This document shows positions 5,541 to 6,553 of a stretch of DNA of 6,553 nucleotides, piece after piece. Source of the stretch: Pinisolibacter sp040275425 (GTDB lineage: Bacteria; Pseudomonadota; Alphaproteobacteria; Rhizobiales; Ancalomicrobiaceae); the NCBI GenBank assembly GCA_040275425.1, contig JBEOKB010000208.1:1-6553 (forward strand). Reading direction: 5' to 3'. The position numbers and the translations under genes are program-made. How positions within the stretch are numbered: the first letter of the stretch is position 1; every line of letters starts with the position of its first letter. The notes under the pieces are model-generated. The model saw only the letters and a program-made list of their open reading frames with translations. It had not been told where the DNA came from and searched no databases.

Positions 5541-6307
5541 CCGTCCATTTCATCGGCGCCGGCCCAGGCGCGGCCGACCTCATCACCGTGCGCGGCCGCG
5601 ATCTCGTCGCCCGCTGCCCGGTGGTGATGTGGGCGGGCTCGATCGTCTCGCCCGAACTGCTGACCCATGCCCGCCCCGACGCCCGCATCGTCGACACCGC
5701 GCCGATGTCGCTCGACGAGATCGAGGCCGAGTTCGTGCGCGCCCACGCGGCGGGCGAGGACGTGGCGCGGCTCCATTCCGGCGATCTCTCGGTGTGGAGC
5801 GCCATGGGCGAGCAGATCCGCCGTCTGAAACGGCTCGCCATTCCCTATACCGTGACGCCCGGCGTGCCCTCCTTCGCCGCCGCCGCCGCCGTGCTCGGCC
5901 AGGAGCTGACCATGCCGGAGGTGGCCCAGTCCGTGGTGCTGACCCGCACCTCCGGCCGCGCCTCCGCCATGCCCGAGACCGAGACGCTGAAGGCCTTCGC
6001 CGAGACCCGGGCGACACTGGCGATCCACCTGTCGATCCACGTCCTGCCGAAGGTCGTGGCCGATCTCACGCCGGACTACGGCGCCGACTGCCCGGTCGCG
6101 GTCGTCTTCCGCGCGACGTGGCCCGACGAGATCGTGGTGCGCGCGACGCTGGCGACCATCGAGGCCGAACTGGCGAAGTCTCCGATCGAGCGCACCGCCC
6201 TGATCCTGGTCGGCCGCGCGCTCGGCTCCGACTGGGTCCGCGAATCGGCCCTCTACGACGCGGGTTACCAGCGGAGATTCCGAGGCCGGGATTCGCGCGC
6301 CGAGTGA
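5537..6307 (+). CDS. cobM: Precorrin-4 C11-methyltransferase (CobM)
   Basis: CobM methylates precorrin-4 at C11 with SAM to give precorrin-5, after which CobF (outside this window) acts. The 256-residue protein has the tetrapyrrole methyltransferase features in order: VHFIGAGPGAADLITVRG (3-20), VVMWAGSIVSPELL (29-42, typical of the CobM/CbiF group), RLHSGDLSVWSAMGEQ (78-93, with GDLS as the SAM-site motif), YTVTPGVPSFAAAAAVLGQELT (104-125), VVLTRTSGR (133-141), LAIHLSIH (161-168) and CPVAVVFRATWPDE (185-198). Length is usual. ATG 5537 overlaps the cobE stop (ATGA) and follows GGGAGGA (5525-5531) at five bases, so the start is secure. It is the last gene of the cobL-E-M block in the window. 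Confidence 0.97.
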   Translation: MTVHFIGAGPGAADLITVRGRDLVARCPVVMWAGSIVSPELLTHARPDARIVDTAPMSLDEIEAEFVRAHAAGEDVARLHSGDLSVWSAMGEQIRRLKRLAIPYTVTPGVPSFAAAAAVLGQELTMPEVAQSVVLTRTSGRASAMPETETLKAFAETRATLAIHLSIHVLPKVVADLTPDYGADCPVAVVFRATWPDEIVVRATLATIEAELAKSPIERTALILVGRALGSDWVRESALYDAGYQRRFRGRDSRAE

Positions 6308-6363
6308 AGGCGGAAGGGGGCAGTCGAGGGGGCGGCCCGAGACATCGGCGCCGGCCGCCGCCT
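6308..6363. other. Spacer between cobM and repeat copy B
   Basis: A short GC-rich non-coding stretch. It contains CGGCGCCGGCC (6347-6357), an 11-mer also found just after repeat copy A (2884-2894). No gene, T-tract terminator or promoter is supported. Confidence 0.4.
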
Positions 6364-6520
6364 CCCTTCTCCCCTTGCGGGAGAAGGTGGCCGAAGGCCG
6401 GATGAGGGGTCTGGACCTCTCCGATCGGCACGGAATTCGTCGATGCCCCCGGTAGCCGCTGCGCGGCGCCCCCTCATCCGCCCCTTCGGGGCACCTTCTC
6501 CCGCGAAGGGGAGAAGGAAG
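6364..6520. repeat. Composite palindromic repeat, copy B (downstream of cobM)
   Basis: This has the same architecture as the element in the cobJ/cobK gap: inverted arms at about 6364-6410 and 6469-6520 around an unrelated spacer of about 58 bases. Left arm: CCTTCTCCC (6365-6373) pairs with GGGAGAAGG (6379-6387), then GGCC-gaa-GGCC (6389-6399), then GGATGAGG. Right arm: CCTCATCC, GCCCC-ttc-GGGGC (6480-6492), then CCTTCTCCC (6494-6502) with GGGAGAAGG (6509-6517). The small second stem differs in sequence from copy A but keeps its pairing. Placed after the last gene of the operon, it could shape the 3' end of the transcript; no T-run is present. Confidence 0.85.
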
Positions 6521-6553
6521 ACCGGACGCAGCGCCCGCGTACGATCCGAAACC
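6521..6553. other. Window-end remainder after repeat B
   Basis: Thirty-three bases after the repeat with no supported feature. The next gene must start or end beyond the window. Confidence 0.3.

Overview
The window is a GC-rich (roughly 70%) stretch of an aerobic (oxygen-dependent) cobalamin biosynthesis locus. Gene content and order (cobG-cobH-cobI-cobJ on +, cobK on -, cobL-cobE-cobM on +) point to an alphaproteobacterium, most likely of the Hyphomicrobiales (Rhizobiales). The CobG homologue with its Fe-S cluster cysteines, the fused CobL and the NADPH-type CobK mark the aerobic route to hydrogenobyrinic acid rather than the anaerobic cbi route. A genus cannot be named from the sequence alone.

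Layout. 1-476: C-terminal part of cobG, cut by the window edge. 473-1135 cobH, 1138-1869 cobI and 1866-2639 cobJ follow as a tightly packed operon with 4-nt overlaps or near-zero gaps. 2640-2899 is a convergent intergenic region filled mainly by a large composite inverted repeat (copy A). 2900-3646 is cobK on the minus strand. Only 23 bp, holding two back-to-back ribosome binding sites, separate the cobK start from the cobL start. 3670-5139 cobL, 5136-5540 cobE and 5537-6307 cobM form a second packed operon. 6308-6553 is intergenic and carries a second copy of the composite inverted repeat (copy B).

How the genes work together. CobI methylates precorrin-2 at C20 (to precorrin-3A), CobG hydroxylates it to precorrin-3B, CobJ methylates C17 with ring contraction (precorrin-4), and CobM methylates C11 (precorrin-5). 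CobF, not in this window, would make precorrin-6A. CobK reduces that to precorrin-6B, CobL methylates C5 and C15 and decarboxylates it (precorrin-8X), and CobH shifts the C11 methyl to C12 to give hydrogenobyrinic acid. CobE is a small accessory protein related to the C-terminal part of CbiG. No cobalamin riboswitch, cobalt chelatase or late-pathway gene is visible here.

The enzymes themselves are well-known families. The less ordinary parts are the paired composite repeats, whose small stems differ between copies by compensating changes; an unusual repetitive C-terminal tail of about 85 residues on CobL, encoded by GTGG-rich tandem DNA; and the very short divergent cobK/cobL junction. I found no evidence of a wholly new biological system.
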